Assembly (NCBI GenBank): GCA_947174625.1
Contig: CAMWJT010000098.1
Span: 1 to 5,401, forward strand
Length of the DNA: 5,401 nucleotides
Direction: 5' to 3'
Source: an uncultured Ruminococcus sp.
GTDB taxonomy: Bacteria > Bacillota > Clostridia > Oscillospirales > Ruminococcaceae
The notes below the pieces were generated by a model. The model saw nothing but the letters and a program-made list of their open reading frames with translations. It was not told the DNA's origin and made no database searches. Position 1 is the stretch's first letter; each line of letters starts with the position of its first letter. Positions 4,983 to 5,401 of this stretch are shown one piece after another. Made by a program: the position numbers and the translations under genes.

Positions 4983-5011
4983 ATTATATCACCTTTTTAG
5001 GTTGTTGTCAA
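4983..5011 (-). promoter_or_regulatory. Consensus leftward early promoter
   Basis: On the - strand: TTGACA (5006-5011), a 17-bp spacer, TATAAT (4983-4988), preceded by the extended element TGA. Both hexamers are perfect, so the promoter should be very strong unless repressed. The start is predicted near 4976, about 155 nt before the Cro-like gene. O1 overlaps the -35 and O2 fills the spacer, as expected of a phage early promoter shut by a repressor. Confidence 0.92.
4990..5003. promoter_or_regulatory. Operator-like palindrome O2, between -35 and -10 of the leftward promoter
   Basis: CACCTTTTTAGGTT: the 4-6-4 palindrome with one changed base in the left arm (CACC for AACC). It lies in the spacer of the leftward promoter, so a bound repressor would exclude RNA polymerase. 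It begins exactly 20 bp from O1, about two helical turns, which puts both sites on one face of the DNA. Confidence 0.75.
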
Positions 5012-5023
5012 CCCTTTTAGGTT
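5010..5023. promoter_or_regulatory. Operator-like palindrome O1, on the leftward -35
   Basis: AACCCTTTTAGGTT: a perfect AACC/GGTT dyad with a 6-bp AT-rich centre. It overlaps the last two bases of the leftward -35 box. With O2 it repeats CTTTTAGGTT/TTTTTAGGTT in the same orientation. Confidence 0.75.
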
Positions 5024-5060
5024 AAAAACGTCGATTTGCACAATTCAGGATGGTGATTTT

Positions 5061-5401
5061 ATGAAAAATACACAAATTGTAGCTGAAAGAATTAAACTTC
5101 AGTCAAAGGAAAAAGGATTTTCTGTAAAGAAATTACTAGAAAGTTGTGAGCTTGGTGTAAATACTGTTACAAAAATGGCAAATGGCACAGACATAGTTTC
5201 TCAAAATCTTCTTAAAATTGCTGATCACTTGGAGTGTTCCGTAGACTATCTTCTTGGCAGAACAGAAGAACCAAAATTAGAAACAGGAACAGAAATAAAA
5301 CAGAATAACAACAATGGTATTAATCACGGTATTAATGCTTTTATGGTAACAGCTCCATCCGAAAAGCAACTTGACGAGAACCAAACGGAATTACTAAGAC
5401 G
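5061..5401 (+). CDS. XRE-family repressor, CI-like, cut by the window end
   Basis: The open frame runs from the ATG to the last base, 113 codons plus two bases, with no stop. Residues about 6-66 form an XRE helix-turn-helix: IVAERIKLQSKEKGFSVKKL, then the recognition part GVNTVTKMANG (32-42), and LLKIADHLECSVDYLLGRTEEP, a classic ending of this domain. Then comes a polar Asn-rich linker with a small repeat NGINHGINA (85-93) and the beginning of a helix QLDENQTELLR. This layout is usual for Clostridia phage repressors without a LexA-type protease domain, though the C-terminus is outside the window. SD-like AGGATGGTG stands at 5047-5055. It is the only rightward gene and faces the Cro-like gene, so it is probably the lysogenic repressor. 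GC is about 29% in its first 100 bases, far below the leftward genes. Confidence 0.88.
   Translation, partial: MKNTQIVAERIKLQSKEKGFSVKKLLESCELGVNTVTKMANGTDIVSQNLLKIADHLECSVDYLLGRTEEPKLETGTEIKQNNNNGINHGINAFMVTAPSEKQLDENQTELLR

Larger units (their letters stand above)
4822..5060. promoter_or_regulatory. Lysogeny control region between the divergent XRE genes
   Basis: This 239-bp non-coding stretch separates the two regulator genes. It holds a leftward and a rightward promoter facing each other, three AACC-N6-GGTT operator-like palindromes, a hairpin at 4955-4976, an inverted repeat ACCGAAA (4891-4897)/TTTCGGT (4930-4936) that brackets the rightward -10, and a G/T-only tract at 4934-4957. The bases outside these parts are AT-rich with nothing recognised. 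Confidence 0.85.

Noticed and set aside
1..5401. CRISPR array, tRNA, rRNA, insertion sequence or attachment site
   Set aside because: No regularly spaced repeats, cloverleaf pattern, transposase frame or terminal repeat was found on reading; att sites cannot be recognised without the other end of the element.

Overview
The window looks like the early and lysogeny-control region of a temperate phage or prophage of a low-to-mid GC Firmicute, most likely a gut Clostridia host. The grounds are strong AGGAGG-type ribosome binding sites before nearly every gene, sigma-A-type promoters, tightly packed co-directional small genes, and a recognisable set of phage families: XRE repressors, an ORF6N/ORF6C antirepressor-type protein and a RecE-like PD-(D/E)XK nuclease. 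No integrase, structural, ribosomal or tRNA gene is visible, so a mobilised or remnant element cannot be excluded.

Layout from right to left. At 5061-5401 a rightward gene, cut by the window end, encodes an XRE-family protein that is probably the lysogenic (CI-like) repressor. The control region at 4822-5060 holds a consensus leftward promoter (TTGACA, 17 bp, TATAAT, with extended -10) and a good rightward promoter (TTGACT, 17 bp, TACAAT, extended -10). The two face each other, so their transcripts should overlap by about 60 nt. Three AACC-N6-GGTT operator-like palindromes lie on these promoters. The leftward operon then runs 4821 to 97 and encodes a small Cro-like XRE protein, the ORF6N/ORF6C protein, three genes of unknown function (182, 69 and 239 aa), a 132-bp non-coding gap with a strong hairpin, a cysteine-rich zinc-binding-type protein, the RecE-like nuclease, and a 288-aa protein that is probably its single-strand annealing partner. 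The last 96 bases (1-96) are non-coding and contain two compact hairpins.

Working model (inference). The rightward repressor binds the operator array and silences the leftward promoter in the lysogen. On induction the leftward promoter makes the Cro-like protein and the ORF6N protein, which would push the switch further, then the unknown early proteins, then a recombination module in which zinc protein, nuclease and annealing protein are translationally coupled through two 8-bp overlaps. Sampled GC content is about 29% in the repressor gene and about 49% in the leftward operon, which suggests that the two sides of the control region have different histories.
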